From the NCBI GenBank assembly GCA_012839295.1, contig DUNO01000009.1, positions 62,001 through 126,000 on the forward strand: a DNA stretch of 64,000 bases, in the 5' to 3' direction. How positions within the stretch are numbered: the stretch's first letter is position 1; every line of letters begins with the position of its first letter. The notes under the pieces were generated by a model, which saw nothing but the letters and a program-made list of their open reading frames with translations, was not told where the DNA came from and searched no databases. The DNA comes from Clostridiales bacterium (GTDB lineage Bacteria > Bacillota > Clostridia > Lachnospirales > Lachnospiraceae). Shown here in pieces: positions 8,845-17,830 of this stretch. A program made the translations under genes and the position numbers.

Positions 8845-10152
8845 ATGAAATTAAGAAAAGTGTTGGGGATTTTACTTGCAGTAACCATGATGTTCACCCT
8901 GGCTCTGACCGGCTGTAAAAAGGCAAATGAAGAAACTGTGACAAAGGATACACAAAAGACTACACAGGCACCGGAAAAAACAGGGGATGGGGCAGCGGAT
9001 TCAGAGAAAAAAGCGGAAGCAGCCAAAAAGATCATTGTTTTCCAGTCCAAGGTTGAGATTTCGGACCAGCTGGAGGCTTGTGCTGAGGATTACCAGAAGG
9101 AAACCGGCGTTGAGGTTGAGGTGTGGGGAACAACCGGTGACGATTATTTACAGCAGTTAAAAATGAGGCTGGGCAATAATCAGGGACCGACGGTTTTCTC
9201 CCTTGCACCCGGCTCCGAGTCAGAAGAATTGAAGGCTTACCTGGCTGATTTAAGTGACATCTCCTTTATCGGTGATATCGCTGAGAACATGGCGAATGTC
9301 ATTGATGGCAAGGTGGTTGGTATCCCGTACACCCTGGAGGGCTTTGGCGTGGTTTATAACAAGAGCCAGATTGATGCTGCCACCGTCACTGATTTTGCTT
9401 CCTTTGAAAAAATGCTAAAGGATCAAAAAGCGGCAGGAGTTAACGGCTTTAGCCTGTCACAGGAAAGCTATTTCCTGATCGGACATATTTTAAATACTCC
9501 CTTTGCGTTACAATCTGATCCCTTGGATTATATCAATAAGCTGGTGGCTGGGGAAGTGGCTATGAAGGATACCCCTGAGTTTGTTGATTTTGCTAAATTT
9601 ATGGTAGCAATAAGGGAAAACACGAAAAATCCGCTGGAAGTGAATTATGATACGGAAACCGGTGATTTCGCCACAGGCAAATCCGCGTCCATCCATCAGG
9701 GCAACTGGTGCTATGGCATGTTCAAGGATTATGATATCGGCTTTGAGATGGGAATGATGCCGTTACCAGTCAGCGGAAATGACAAGATCGCCGTCAGCGT
9801 ACCTACCTGCTGGTATGTGAATTCCCAGGCCAGCGAGGCTGAGATCCAGGCAGGTAAGGATTTCATTAATTGGTTATATACCAGTGAAACAGGTACAAAG
9901 TATCTGATGGATGAATTCGGTTTTATTCCGGTGGTATCCACGATGGAAAGCCCCAAATTGGATCCCCTTTCCCAGGCGGTATCTGATTATGCAGCTGAGG
10001 GCAAGACGATATCCTGGCCTATGAGCCATTGGCCGGCAGGTATTGTGGATGTATACCTGGTACCGGTAGCGCAGGAGTTCTTTACCTCGGATATGCCGGC
10101 GGAGGAATTCCTGGACGCCCTGACCAATGCATTTGTAGAAGCAGGGAAGTAG
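8845..10152 (+). CDS. Sugar ABC transporter substrate-binding lipoprotein (MalE-like)
   Basis: Surface receptor of the importer encoded with the next two genes. The 435-residue protein starts with a lipoprotein signal (MKLRKVLGILLAVTMMF, lipobox LTGC) followed by a Lys/Thr/Glu-rich linker and a family 1 solute-binding fold. The site AAGGAGAGG ends 5 bases before the ATG. No ATPase gene is present in the operon, so a shared MsmK-type ATPase encoded elsewhere is likely. The GH65 gene downstream suggests an alpha-linked glucoside as ligand, but this is inferred from context only. Confidence 0.9.
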   Translation: MKLRKVLGILLAVTMMFTLALTGCKKANEETVTKDTQKTTQAPEKTGDGAADSEKKAEAAKKIIVFQSKVEISDQLEACAEDYQKETGVEVEVWGTTGDDYLQQLKMRLGNNQGPTVFSLAPGSESEELKAYLADLSDISFIGDIAENMANVIDGKVVGIPYTLEGFGVVYNKSQIDAATVTDFASFEKMLKDQKAAGVNGFSLSQESYFLIGHILNTPFALQSDPLDYINKLVAGEVAMKDTPEFVDFAKFMVAIRENTKNPLEVNYDTETGDFATGKSASIHQGNWCYGMFKDYDIGFEMGMMPLPVSGNDKIAVSVPTCWYVNSQASEAEIQAGKDFINWLYTSETGTKYLMDEFGFIPVVSTMESPKLDPLSQAVSDYAAEGKTISWPMSHWPAGIVDVYLVPVAQEFFTSDMPAEEFLDALTNAFVEAGK

Positions 10153-10175
10153 GGTATAGGCATATATAACAGGGA

Positions 10176-10224
10176 CGGAAATCTAACATCTTCTTAATAC
10201 ACTTAGGCGGATGCTAGATTTCCG
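10176..10224 (+). promoter_or_regulatory. Stem-loop between binding-protein and permease genes
   Basis: CGGAAATCTAACATC (10176-10190) pairs with GATGCTAGATTTCCG (10210-10224), 15 positions with one mismatch, without a following T-tract. Probably a processing or 3'-end stabilising hairpin that lets the binding-protein message outlast the permease message. Confidence 0.65.
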
Positions 10225-10310
10225 CATTTCTAAGGGAGCGGCGTACCGGGAATGAGGGGCAGGTTTAGGAGCGATGGAGGTTATTCCTCTGGAAAGACAG
10301 GAGTGTTGGG

Positions 10311-11186
10311 ATGAAAAAGCGTAGTGATAAAGCATGGTACATTTTATTTGTAGCACCTTTGATTTTTGTATTTACGACAGTTGTAATATTACCTTTTATG
10401 ATTGGAATAGGATACTCCTTTATCTCGTGGGACGGAATGCCCTTGAATGAGAAACTCTTTGTTGGCTTTGATAATTACATAAGACTGTTCATGGACAAAA
10501 GATTTGTAGCATCAGCGGGACATACAGTCTTGTTCACTATATTTTCAGTTTTGCTGATTAATCTGCTGGGGCTGTCCTTTGCCCTGATAGTGACGGGAAA
10601 AATGATAGGCCGTAACCTGGTAAGGACAATGCTCTTCATGCCATACCTGATCGGCGGTTTAATCCTGGGTTTTATATGGAAGTTCATTTTTACGGATGTA
10701 TTTAAATTTATCGGTGAGGCTACCGGATGGAGCGGGGTATTCTTTAGCTGGCTGCTGGATCCGAAATACGCCCTGGTGGCAATGGTCATTGTTGCTACCT
10801 GGCAAATGGCGGGCTATATCATGATTATTTATATCAATGGGATCCAGGCCATGCCGGAGGATATCGTTGAAGCGGCAAAGGTGGATGGAGCAGGCTTCTG
10901 GCAGACTTTGATGAGGATTAAATTTCCTTTGATCATGCCTTCCTTTACCATCTGTCTTTTCCTCACATTGTCCAATTGCTTCAAGATATTTGATGTTAAC
11001 TTTTCCCTGACCACCGGAGGACCCAACAATGCCACTGAGATGATGGCCATGAATATATACAATGAGATTTTCTCCCTTGGCAATTACGGATATGGGCAGG
11101 CAAAAGCAATCATTTTCTTTATTGCCGTAGCGGCGCTCACCTTAATACAGGTTTCGATTACTAAGAAGAGGGAGGTGGAAATGTGA
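10311..11186 (+). CDS. Sugar ABC transporter permease (MalF-like)
   Basis: Membrane subunit of the importer. The 291-residue protein has about six hydrophobic segments and the EAA loop EAAKVDGAGFWQTLMRIKFP, the site that docks the ATPase. A GGAGTGTTGGG stretch precedes the ATG at 10311. Its stop overlaps the start of the second permease (TGATG), so the two are translationally coupled. The pairing of a longer first and shorter second permease is normal for carbohydrate importers of this class. Confidence 0.92.
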   Translation: MKKRSDKAWYILFVAPLIFVFTTVVILPFMIGIGYSFISWDGMPLNEKLFVGFDNYIRLFMDKRFVASAGHTVLFTIFSVLLINLLGLSFALIVTGKMIGRNLVRTMLFMPYLIGGLILGFIWKFIFTDVFKFIGEATGWSGVFFSWLLDPKYALVAMVIVATWQMAGYIMIIYINGIQAMPEDIVEAAKVDGAGFWQTLMRIKFPLIMPSFTICLFLTLSNCFKIFDVNFSLTTGGPNNATEMMAMNIYNEIFSLGNYGYGQAKAIIFFIAVAALTLIQVSITKKREVEM

Positions 11187-12025
11187 TGAAGAGGCTTAGC
11201 CGAATAATTGTCTCAATTGTTGGTTTTCTCCTTTGCATATGTTATCTGTTTCCTTTTTATATCGTAATTGTAAATGCCTTTAAAAACCGGAAGGAGCTGT
11301 ATGAGAATATGCTGGCCCTGCCCCAGACCTTTACCCCGGAATATTTCCTAAAGGCAATGTCTAAAATGAATTTCCTAAGGGCCTTCACCAACTCGCTGAT
11401 TGTAACGGCAGTGTCCATAGCGTTCCTGGTCGTGCTGGCATCCATGACGGCCTGGATGCTGGTAAGGACTAATAACCGGCTGAGCAAAACCATCTTTATG
11501 GTCTTTGTGGCAACTATGATTATTCCCTTCCAGACAATTATGATGCCTCTTTTGCAGGTCATGGGATGGATAAAAAATATAACACATATTCCAATGGTGA
11601 ACTCCCTTGGAGGACTCATTTATATGAATATAGGCTTTGGGGCCAGCATGGCAGTATTTTTATACCATGGCTTTATTAAGACGATTCCGGTTTCCCTGGA
11701 GGAGGCGGCTACCATTGACGGCTGCAATAAATTCTGGGTATTTTGGAAGATAGTATTCCCGATCCTGAAGCCGACAACGGTAACGGTTATGATACTTGAT
11801 GTTATCTGGATTTGGAATGATTATTTGCTGCCATTACTGATCCTCTCTAAAAAAGAGCTCCGGACCATACCGCTTTCAACCTCATCCTTTTTCGGGCAAT
11901 TTACGAATGAGTGGAATTTGGCGATGGCAGGTTTACTGCTTACCATTATACCGATTATCATATTCTATCTGGCTGCCCAAAAGTATATCGTGAAGGGTGT
12001 GGCAGCAGGTGCCGTTAAGATGTAG
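11186..12025 (+). CDS. Sugar ABC transporter permease (MalG-like)
   Basis: Second membrane subunit, 279 residues, six hydrophobic segments, EAA loop EEAATIDGCNKFWVFWKIVFP and the family end GVAAGAVKM. The open frame also allows GTG at 11183. ATG 11186 is chosen because GGGAGGTGG upstream is better spaced and the ATG overlaps the preceding TGA. It works with the MalF-like subunit and the binding lipoprotein. Confidence 0.92.
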   Translation: MKRLSRIIVSIVGFLLCICYLFPFYIVIVNAFKNRKELYENMLALPQTFTPEYFLKAMSKMNFLRAFTNSLIVTAVSIAFLVVLASMTAWMLVRTNNRLSKTIFMVFVATMIIPFQTIMMPLLQVMGWIKNITHIPMVNSLGGLIYMNIGFGASMAVFLYHGFIKTIPVSLEEAATIDGCNKFWVFWKIVFPILKPTTVTVMILDVIWIWNDYLLPLLILSKKELRTIPLSTSSFFGQFTNEWNLAMAGLLLTIIPIIIFYLAAQKYIVKGVAAGAVKM

Positions 12026-12144
12026 GGACAATAAAATACTTAAAACATTAGTGAACGAAGGGAGGACCGGGTCCATGCCAGCATTCTCATGGCGATTTGT
12101 GCGGTACAGGGGCAATGCCGGTAATGACGGGTATGGACGTAATA

Positions 12145-14436
12145 ATGGGATTAAAGCAGCTGGTTTATGAAATAGAAGAGATAAGCCTTGATAACCGTGA
12201 CTTGATCGTGAATGAGACCGTATTTCATAACGCAAATGGTTACATAGGAATAAGATCCAATTTTGAAGAAGGCTATCCGGAAGGATATGATACGATCCGC
12301 GGCTCCTATATCAACGGCTTTTATGATATTGCAGAGATGAGCCAGGCTGAAAAGCTATATGGACTGGTAGAAGAAAAACAGACGATGTTAAATGTGGCGG
12401 ATACCCAAACGATCCGGCTGACCGTTGATGGCGAGAAGTTCAGCTTATTTGAAGGCAGGGTATTAAGCGGCAGGCGTTGGCTGGATATGGAAAAGGGGGT
12501 CAGCAAAAGAGCCGTCCAGTGGCGCTCCCCTTCCGGCAAGGAAATCGAAATTACAATTACAAGGATGGCATCCTTCCACCAATTATCCCTGTTTACCATT
12601 GAATATGGGGTAAAGGCATTAAATTTTAAGGGTAACCTGGAATTCGAGTCCTTCCATTATGGGAAGGCCGAAAATTACAGCAATGAAAATGACCCCAGGG
12701 TTGCCAAGGAAAGCGGGCGCTACCTGGTTCCGGCGGAGGCCGAAATGGATGGGGGAGAATCCTATCTTACCTCCCATACCTCAAAATCCGGGCTGTCCGT
12801 CTGCACCGGAGTGGCTCACCGGCTGTCAAAGGAATGCCGGATTGTCACATCGCATGACGCAGAAAACCATTGCGTGGTCAGCAATATGGAATTGCCCATA
12901 GACCAAAATGAAAGGGTTACCTTAATCAAATACACGGTATTCGGCGATTCCATCAGGAATCCGGACCTTACCCGGCATGTAAAGGAAGAAATGAAAAAAG
13001 CACTTGGACTTCCGCTATCTTATTATTATGAGGAACAAAAGGCTTATCTGCTGGAATTTTGGAGCAACTGCATGCTTATGATTGAGGGTGACGACGCTTT
13101 AAACGAAGCGGTGAACTACAATATGTACCAGTTGGTCCAATCCGTAGGCAAGGATGAATACTGCAACATAACGGCAAAGGGACTTAGCGGGGAAGGGTAT
13201 GAGGGGCATTATTTCTGGGATACAGAGATGTATATAGAGCCCTTTTTTAACCTGACGGAGCCGGCGGTTACAAAGAACCTGATCAGCTTCCGCTATAACA
13301 CCTTAAAGCAGGCGAAGGAAAATGCAAGGCTTCTTGGCCATGCCAAGGGAGCCCTATATCCCTGGAGAACCATTATGGGAATAGAATGCTCCGGCTATTT
13401 TCCGTCGGGAACGGCGGGCTACCATATCAATGGGGATATCGCCTATTCCATCGTTACCTACTACCTGGCGACCAAGGACCTGGACTTTATCGCTAACAAG
13501 GGTGCAGAGATTATTTTTGAAACAGCCAGGCTGTGGATGGATGTGGGCAATTACAGGGAAGGCTCCTTCCGTATCAATGAGGTGACGGGACCTGATGAAT
13601 ATACCTGCATGGTAAATAATAATTATTATACCAACGTGTCCGCACAGTATAATCTGAGCTGGGCCTATAAATTCTATTATATGCTGGAAGCGGCCGGATG
13701 GCGGCAGGCAGCTGACCGGATCGGGCTTACAGAGCAGGAGGTCATTGAGTTTAAGCAGGCAGCGGATGCCATGTATCTTCCCTATGACAGTGAGCTTGGG
13801 ATCAATCCCCAGGATGATTCCTTCCTGGATAAAAAGCTATGGGATCTGGAGAACACGCCAAGGGAGAAGTTTCCGCTCCTGCTGCATTACCATCCCCTGC
13901 ACCTGTACCGCCATCAGGTATGCAAACAGGCGGATACGGTGCTGGCACATTTTATTTTTGAGGATGCACAGCCCCTGGAGGTAATCCGTAATTCCTTTGC
14001 TTATTATGAGAAGGTAACAACCCATGATTCCTCCCTGTCCACCTGTATTTTCAGCATTATGGCTTCGAAGCTGGGGTTGGAGGAAAAGGCTTATGAGTAT
14101 TTTGGGGATTCTGCTAAGCTGGATCTTTTTAATACCCATAAGAATACGAAGGATGGGATACATACGGCTAATATGGGTGGAACCTATATGGCTATTGTGT
14201 ATGGCTTTGCAGGGCTGAGGATTAAGGAAAGCGGGCTGTATTTTGCTCCGGCGATCCCGAAGCAGTGGGAAGGGTATAAGTTTCAGATAAGGTATGAGGA
14301 TAGCTTGATCAGGGTTGAGGTGGAGCCGGATAAGAGTGTCTTTACTCTGGTGAAAGGGACGGGGAAGACGGTATATGTCTATGGGGACAGTTATATATTG
14401 ACGGATCAGTTCGTGGTGCCGCGTAAGCATCTTTGA
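12145..14436 (+). CDS. Glycoside hydrolase family 65 phosphorylase (maltose/kojibiose/nigerose/trehalose phosphorylase type)
   Basis: Cytoplasmic inverting phosphorolysis of an alpha-glucosyl disaccharide to beta-glucose-1-phosphate and a sugar. The N-terminal beta-sandwich carries VNETVFHNANGYIGIR; the (alpha/alpha)6 domain carries the general acid in VTGPDEY, codon 13597-13599, E485 from the chosen start, matching the position of E487 in well-studied maltose phosphorylases. Substrate specificity cannot be read from the sequence. The frame is open back to TTG 12097, with in-frame ATGs at 12115, 12124, 12133 and 12145; none has an ideal ribosome site, so the start is uncertain by up to 16 residues. 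The best GGGAGG upstream (12060-12065) serves an out-of-frame short ORF instead. No beta-phosphoglucomutase gene is nearby. Confidence 0.88.
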   Translation: MGLKQLVYEIEEISLDNRDLIVNETVFHNANGYIGIRSNFEEGYPEGYDTIRGSYINGFYDIAEMSQAEKLYGLVEEKQTMLNVADTQTIRLTVDGEKFSLFEGRVLSGRRWLDMEKGVSKRAVQWRSPSGKEIEITITRMASFHQLSLFTIEYGVKALNFKGNLEFESFHYGKAENYSNENDPRVAKESGRYLVPAEAEMDGGESYLTSHTSKSGLSVCTGVAHRLSKECRIVTSHDAENHCVVSNMELPIDQNERVTLIKYTVFGDSIRNPDLTRHVKEEMKKALGLPLSYYYEEQKAYLLEFWSNCMLMIEGDDALNEAVNYNMYQLVQSVGKDEYCNITAKGLSGEGYEGHYFWDTEMYIEPFFNLTEPAVTKNLISFRYNTLKQAKENARLLGHAKGALYPWRTIMGIECSGYFPSGTAGYHINGDIAYSIVTYYLATKDLDFIANKGAEIIFETARLWMDVGNYREGSFRINEVTGPDEYTCMVNNNYYTNVSAQYNLSWAYKFYYMLEAAGWRQAADRIGLTEQEVIEFKQAADAMYLPYDSELGINPQDDSFLDKKLWDLENTPREKFPLLLHYHPLHLYRHQVCKQADTVLAHFIFEDAQPLEVIRNSFAYYEKVTTHDSSLSTCIFSIMASKLGLEEKAYEYFGDSAKLDLFNTHKNTKDGIHTANMGGTYMAIVYGFAGLRIKESGLYFAPAIPKQWEGYKFQIRYEDSLIRVEVEPDKSVFTLVKGTGKTVYVYGDSYILTDQFVVPRKHL

Positions 14437-14495
14437 GGCGTAACATCTGAGGCTAGTATGATGATTCGAGGGTTAAATGGGGGGATTTGGGGTGT

Positions 14496-14690
14496 GAGGT
14501 TTAGGCTGTGAGGTGGATCTGAGTTTAGATCTATCCACCTGGGCTTGCCTTTAACATCCCATGATTGCCAAGTGCAGGCAATCATGGGATGCCCGGTCTG
14601 CGCCCAGATGGATAGATCTAAACTCAGATTCACCGTGTTAGTTGGTATTAAGAAGCATTTTGGTGGGCGAATCATTATGATACGAATAGT
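14496..14690. repeat. Structured dispersed repeat, copy 1
   Basis: About 190 bases shared with 24183-24395. Outer arms 14512-14537 and 14609-14634 pair over 26 positions, with one G-T wobble. An inner hairpin, CATCCCATGATTGCC with GGCAATCATGGGATG (14555-14591), has a 15-bp perfect stem and a 7-base loop. The left outer arm can alternatively fold on itself (GTGGAT with ATCCAC). Compared with copy 2 the arm sequences differ, yet pairing is largely kept by paired changes, so the structure itself appears to be selected. It sits just after a coding region and before a terminator. It could be a structured RNA, a mobile miniature element or a transcript-end element. Confidence 0.8.
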
Positions 14691-14767
14691 AATGGCTTAG
14701 GTAGAGTGTAAATAGGATTATGGAAGCTTTGGATGAGAGTGTAGTGTGTATGGCTGTTATAATGGAA

Positions 14768-14827
14768 AGAATAAGGATTAAGATTCCCTTGCCGTTGGTT
14801 TGGGATATCTTAATCCTTATTCTTTTA
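14768..14827 (+). terminator. Strong terminator, possibly bidirectional
   Basis: AGAATAAGGATTAAGAT (14768-14784) and ATCTTAATCCTTATTCT (14807-14823) form a 17-bp perfect stem followed by TTTT on the + strand. It lies between the GH65 gene and the convergent ABC-F gene. Confidence 0.85.
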
Positions 14828-14831
14828 GATA

Positions 14832-14990
14832 CGGGTTTGCCTATTTAGTATGCTTTATATTTGTTTAAAATACGGTTTGCACTTATTTAAGGCACGTCGC
14901 ATTTATTTGAAATACACTTTGCATTTATTTAAGATACGTCACACTTATTTGAATGTGCTTTGCATCTATTTAAAATGCTTTGCACAAGCG
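14832..14990. repeat. Imperfect 20-22-bp tandem repeats
   Basis: About seven consecutive units of the pattern TTTGCATTTATTTAAGATACG with drift. Neighbouring units alternate between starts TTTGC and TCGC/TCAC, giving a loose 42-bp higher order. They lie immediately downstream of the ABC-F gene (minus strand). No protein role is likely, although the 21-base period leaves a repetitive 67-codon open frame on the + strand. Confidence 0.7.
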
Positions 14991-15004
14991 TTCCGGCTCC
15001 GCTT

Positions 15005-16654
15005 TTATTCTTCGTCCTCGGAGACCTCGTCTTCTGTCGTGTCTACCTCATAAACCTGTCTCTTCCTGGCCATTTCATCGCTGTCAAGATATTCGTCGTA
15101 GGTCGATATCTTATCAATCAGATGTCCGTTTACGATTTCCATAATACGGTTGGCCGTAGTCTGGATAAACTGATGGTCGGGGGAGGTGAAAAGGGCAACC
15201 CCCGGGAATTTGATCATGCCGTTATTGAGTGCGGTGATGGATTCCATGTCAAGGTGGTTGGTGGGCTCATCCATGATTAATACATTGGCGCCCATAATCA
15301 TCATCTTGGACAGCATGACACGTACCCGCTCGCCACCGGAGAGGACGTTGACCTTCTTGGAGCCTTCTTCGCCGGCGAACAGCATTCTTCCCATGAAGCC
15401 ACGGACATAGGTAACATCCTTTTCCGGGGAGAAGGGCATCAGGAAGTCTACAATGGTCTCTTCACCGGCAAATAGCTGGGTGTTGTCCTTGGGGAAATAG
15501 GACACGTTTGTGGTGATGCCCCATTTATAGGAACCGCTGTCCGGCTCCATCTCACCGGATAAAATCTTAAAGAGGACTGTTGTAGCCATAGTGTTTGGAC
15601 CTACAAAGGCGATCTTGTCTTCGCGTCCGACGATAAAGGAGATTCCGTCCAGGACCTTGACGCCGTCGATGGTCTTTGTAAGGTTTTCGACCGTGAGAAC
15701 CTCGTTACCGATTTCCCGGCTGGGCCTGAAATCGATGTAGGGGTATTTCCTGCTGGAGGGTCTGATATCATCCAGCTCGATCTTCTCCAGGGCTTTCTTT
15801 CTGGAGGTAGCCTGCTTTGACTTGGAAGCATTGGCGCTAAAGCGTTGGATGAATTCCTGTAATTCCTTGATTTTTTCTTCCTTCTTCTTGTTCGCTTCCT
15901 TCATCTGCTTTACCATTAACTGGCTGGATTCATACCAGAAATCGTAGTTGCCGGAATAGAGCTGGATCTTTGCATAGTCAATATCTGCGATATGGGTACA
16001 GACCTTATTTAAGAAATAACGGTCATGGGATACTACGATAACTGTATTTTCAAAGTTGATTAGGAATTCCTCCAGCCAGCGGATTGCTTCCAGATCCAAG
16101 TGGTTGGTAGGCTCATCGAGGAGCAGGATGTCAGGGTTGCCAAAGAGTGCCTGGGCCAGCAATACCTTGACCTTTTGGGAGCCGGTAAGCTCCGCCATCT
16201 TTTTGTAATGAAGGTCTGTTTCAATTCCTAAGCCGTTTAGGAGGGATGCGGCATTTGATTCTGCTTCCCAGCCGTCCATGGCGGCGAATTCGCCCTCCAG
16301 CTCGCTGGCGCGGAGGCCGTCTTCTTCGGTGAAGTCCTCCTTTGCATAGATGACTTCCTTTTCCTTCATAATATCGTAGAGGCGCTTATTGCCCATAATA
16401 ACGGTTTCCAGCACGTCGTAAGCGTCGTATTTGAAGTGATCCTGCTGCAGGAAGGACAATCTCTGTCCTGGGGTGATGATAATCTCACCCTTGCTGGGTT
16501 CGATCTGCCCGTTTAATATCTTAAGGAATGTGGACTTGCCGGCGCCGTTTGCGCCGATTAAGCCATAGCAGTTGCCCTCGGTAAACTTAATGTTTACATC
16601 CTCGAACAATGCCCTTTTTCCTAATCTCAGTGTTACATTACTTGCCTGTATCAT
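15005..16654 (-). CDS. ABC-F family ATPase with degenerate second Walker A
   Basis: Soluble twin-ATPase of the ABC-F type, which acts on ribosomes in translation quality control or antibiotic protection; there are no membrane segments in its 549 residues. The first domain is intact (GANGAGKST, signature LTGSQKVKV, LLLDEPTNHLD, SHDRYF). The inter-domain linker is Lys/Glu-rich. In the second domain the Walker A reads GPNTMATT, without the GK pair, while its signature LSGGERVRV and LIMDEPTNHLD are normal and the switch region is SPDHQF. GGAGG precedes the start. The C-terminus is acidic. Similar substituted loops may be lineage-wide rather than a defect; that needs an alignment. Confidence 0.9.
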   Translation of the reverse strand: MIQASNVTLRLGKRALFEDVNIKFTEGNCYGLIGANGAGKSTFLKILNGQIEPSKGEIIITPGQRLSFLQQDHFKYDAYDVLETVIMGNKRLYDIMKEKEVIYAKEDFTEEDGLRASELEGEFAAMDGWEAESNAASLLNGLGIETDLHYKKMAELTGSQKVKVLLAQALFGNPDILLLDEPTNHLDLEAIRWLEEFLINFENTVIVVSHDRYFLNKVCTHIADIDYAKIQLYSGNYDFWYESSQLMVKQMKEANKKKEEKIKELQEFIQRFSANASKSKQATSRKKALEKIELDDIRPSSRKYPYIDFRPSREIGNEVLTVENLTKTIDGVKVLDGISFIVGREDKIAFVGPNTMATTVLFKILSGEMEPDSGSYKWGITTNVSYFPKDNTQLFAGEETIVDFLMPFSPEKDVTYVRGFMGRMLFAGEEGSKKVNVLSGGERVRVMLSKMMIMGANVLIMDEPTNHLDMESITALNNGMIKFPGVALFTSPDHQFIQTTANRIMEIVNGHLIDKISTYDEYLDSDEMARKRQVYEVDTTEDEVSEDEE

Positions 16655-16733
16655 TTATAACCTCCGTATACTTCCTATATTAACAAGTGAATCAGTGTAC
16701 TGAGGCACTTGCTTATTTTTAATCACCATTACT

Positions 16734-16761
16734 ATTGTATCGTATATTTATGAATTTGCAA
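16734..16761 (-). promoter_or_regulatory. Promoter and leader hairpin of the ABC-F gene
   Basis: On the minus strand TTGCAA (16761-16756), 16 bases, TACAAT (16739-16734). The about 70-base leader contains a hairpin (16684-16711) pairing CAAGTG/CACTTG and TCAGT/ACTGA. Leaders with hairpins often control ABC-F genes, but no T-tract follows this one, so attenuation is only a possibility. Confidence 0.55.
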
Positions 16762-16802
16762 GCGGTTTTTCATACGGAGGCTCCCGGATACATAGAACCG
16801 GA

Positions 16803-16831
16803 TTGACTTTTAATTCCGTGTCAGCTAGAAT
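16803..16831 (+). promoter_or_regulatory. Promoter of the hydrolase/acyltransferase cluster
   Basis: TTGACT (16803-16808), 17 bases, TAGAAT (16826-16831), about 18 bases upstream of the ribosome site of the hydrolase gene. Confidence 0.65.
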
Positions 16832-16855
16832 ATTGTTAGTGAAGGTGGGATGATT

Positions 16856-17830
16856 ATGGCAATCAATAAGGCCATGCTGATGGCGCTAAAAGCTATCTCA
16901 AACCAGGAGATTGATTTAAAGAAGAACTATCAGATAAAACGGCAGTTGGACAATGTAGTCCATCCTTATATCAGGCTCCCCTACCGGATGTGGGACCATA
17001 AGGTGGTTGTCGGGGAGCATGAGGTGCCCGTCAGGGTATTTTTTCCTGATATAGATAAATACCATGGCGGAATCATGATCTTCTTCCATGGGGGAGGCTG
17101 GGTTAGCGGCAACATTGACAGCTATTCCAATGTATGCCGTAATTTAACGAAGCTGACGGGGCATATCGTCATATCAGTGGATTACCGGCTGGCGCCGGAA
17201 CATCCATTTCCGGCAGGCCTTGAGGACTGCTATGCGGTAACGAGGGAGATCTATCTGGATGCGACCTTGTTTGATTCCCGGCCTGAGGATATTACCCTGA
17301 TTGGGGATAGCGCAGGAGGAAACCTGGCAGCAGCAGTTTCCCTGATGGCAAGGGACAGGGGGGAATTCCTGCCCACCAACCAGATACTGGTCTATCCATT
17401 GACGGCAAGCGACCATAGTGAGAGCTCGCCCTATCCTTCCGTACAGGAGAATGGGACGGATTATCTCCTGACCACAAGACAGATCAATGATTATATGGAA
17501 TTATATAAAACCAGCGATGAAGATCTGAGAAATCCTTATCTTGCTCCTATCCTTGCTGAGGATTTATCGAACCAGCCAAGGACACTGATCATAACGGCAG
17601 AGTATGACCCGCTCCGGGATGAGGGGGAAAGCTATGGGAAAAAATTATATGAATTTGGGAATGAAGTGGAGGTATTCCGTATGAAGGATGCCCTGCACGG
17701 ATTTTTCTCCCTGCCAAAGCGTTTCGTCCATCCAAAGAGGGCCTATGAATTGATTAATAAGTTTCTGGAGAAACCAGAAAAGGAACAGATAGAATTGACG
17801 GGAGAAAAACCTGGTGAAATCGAAAGATGA
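16856..17830 (+). CDS. Alpha/beta hydrolase, hormone-sensitive-lipase type esterase
   Basis: Cytoplasmic carboxylester hydrolase of unknown substrate. The oxyanion-hole motif FFHGGGW, nucleophile elbow GDSAGGN, and late Asp/His regions (TAEYDPLRDEG, DALHGFFSLP) define the family. The 324-residue length is normal. An in-frame ATG at 16850 touches the GAAGGTGGG ribosome site, so ATG 16856 is the better start. The stop overlaps an ATG (ATGA) that opens a 54-codon ORF, and the acyltransferase-like gene follows, so hydrolase and acyltransferase may act on the same acyl or ester compound (inference). Confidence 0.88.
   Translation: MAINKAMLMALKAISNQEIDLKKNYQIKRQLDNVVHPYIRLPYRMWDHKVVVGEHEVPVRVFFPDIDKYHGGIMIFFHGGGWVSGNIDSYSNVCRNLTKLTGHIVISVDYRLAPEHPFPAGLEDCYAVTREIYLDATLFDSRPEDITLIGDSAGGNLAAAVSLMARDRGEFLPTNQILVYPLTASDHSESSPYPSVQENGTDYLLTTRQINDYMELYKTSDEDLRNPYLAPILAEDLSNQPRTLIITAEYDPLRDEGESYGKKLYEFGNEVEVFRMKDALHGFFSLPKRFVHPKRAYELINKFLEKPEKEQIELTGEKPGEIER

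Noticed and set aside
13837-14430. 197-codon antisense frame over GH65
   Set aside because: No ribosome site or family features; GH65 reading is unambiguous.
14496-14690. Structured repeat as a CRISPR or an insertion sequence
   Set aside because: There is one unit per site with no spacers and no transposase; it is an isolated hairpin element.
14850-15053. 67-codon frame with repeated Leu/Tyr/Lys heptads
   Set aside because: Arises from the 21-bp tandem repeats; no ribosome site, and it overlaps the end of the ABC-F gene.
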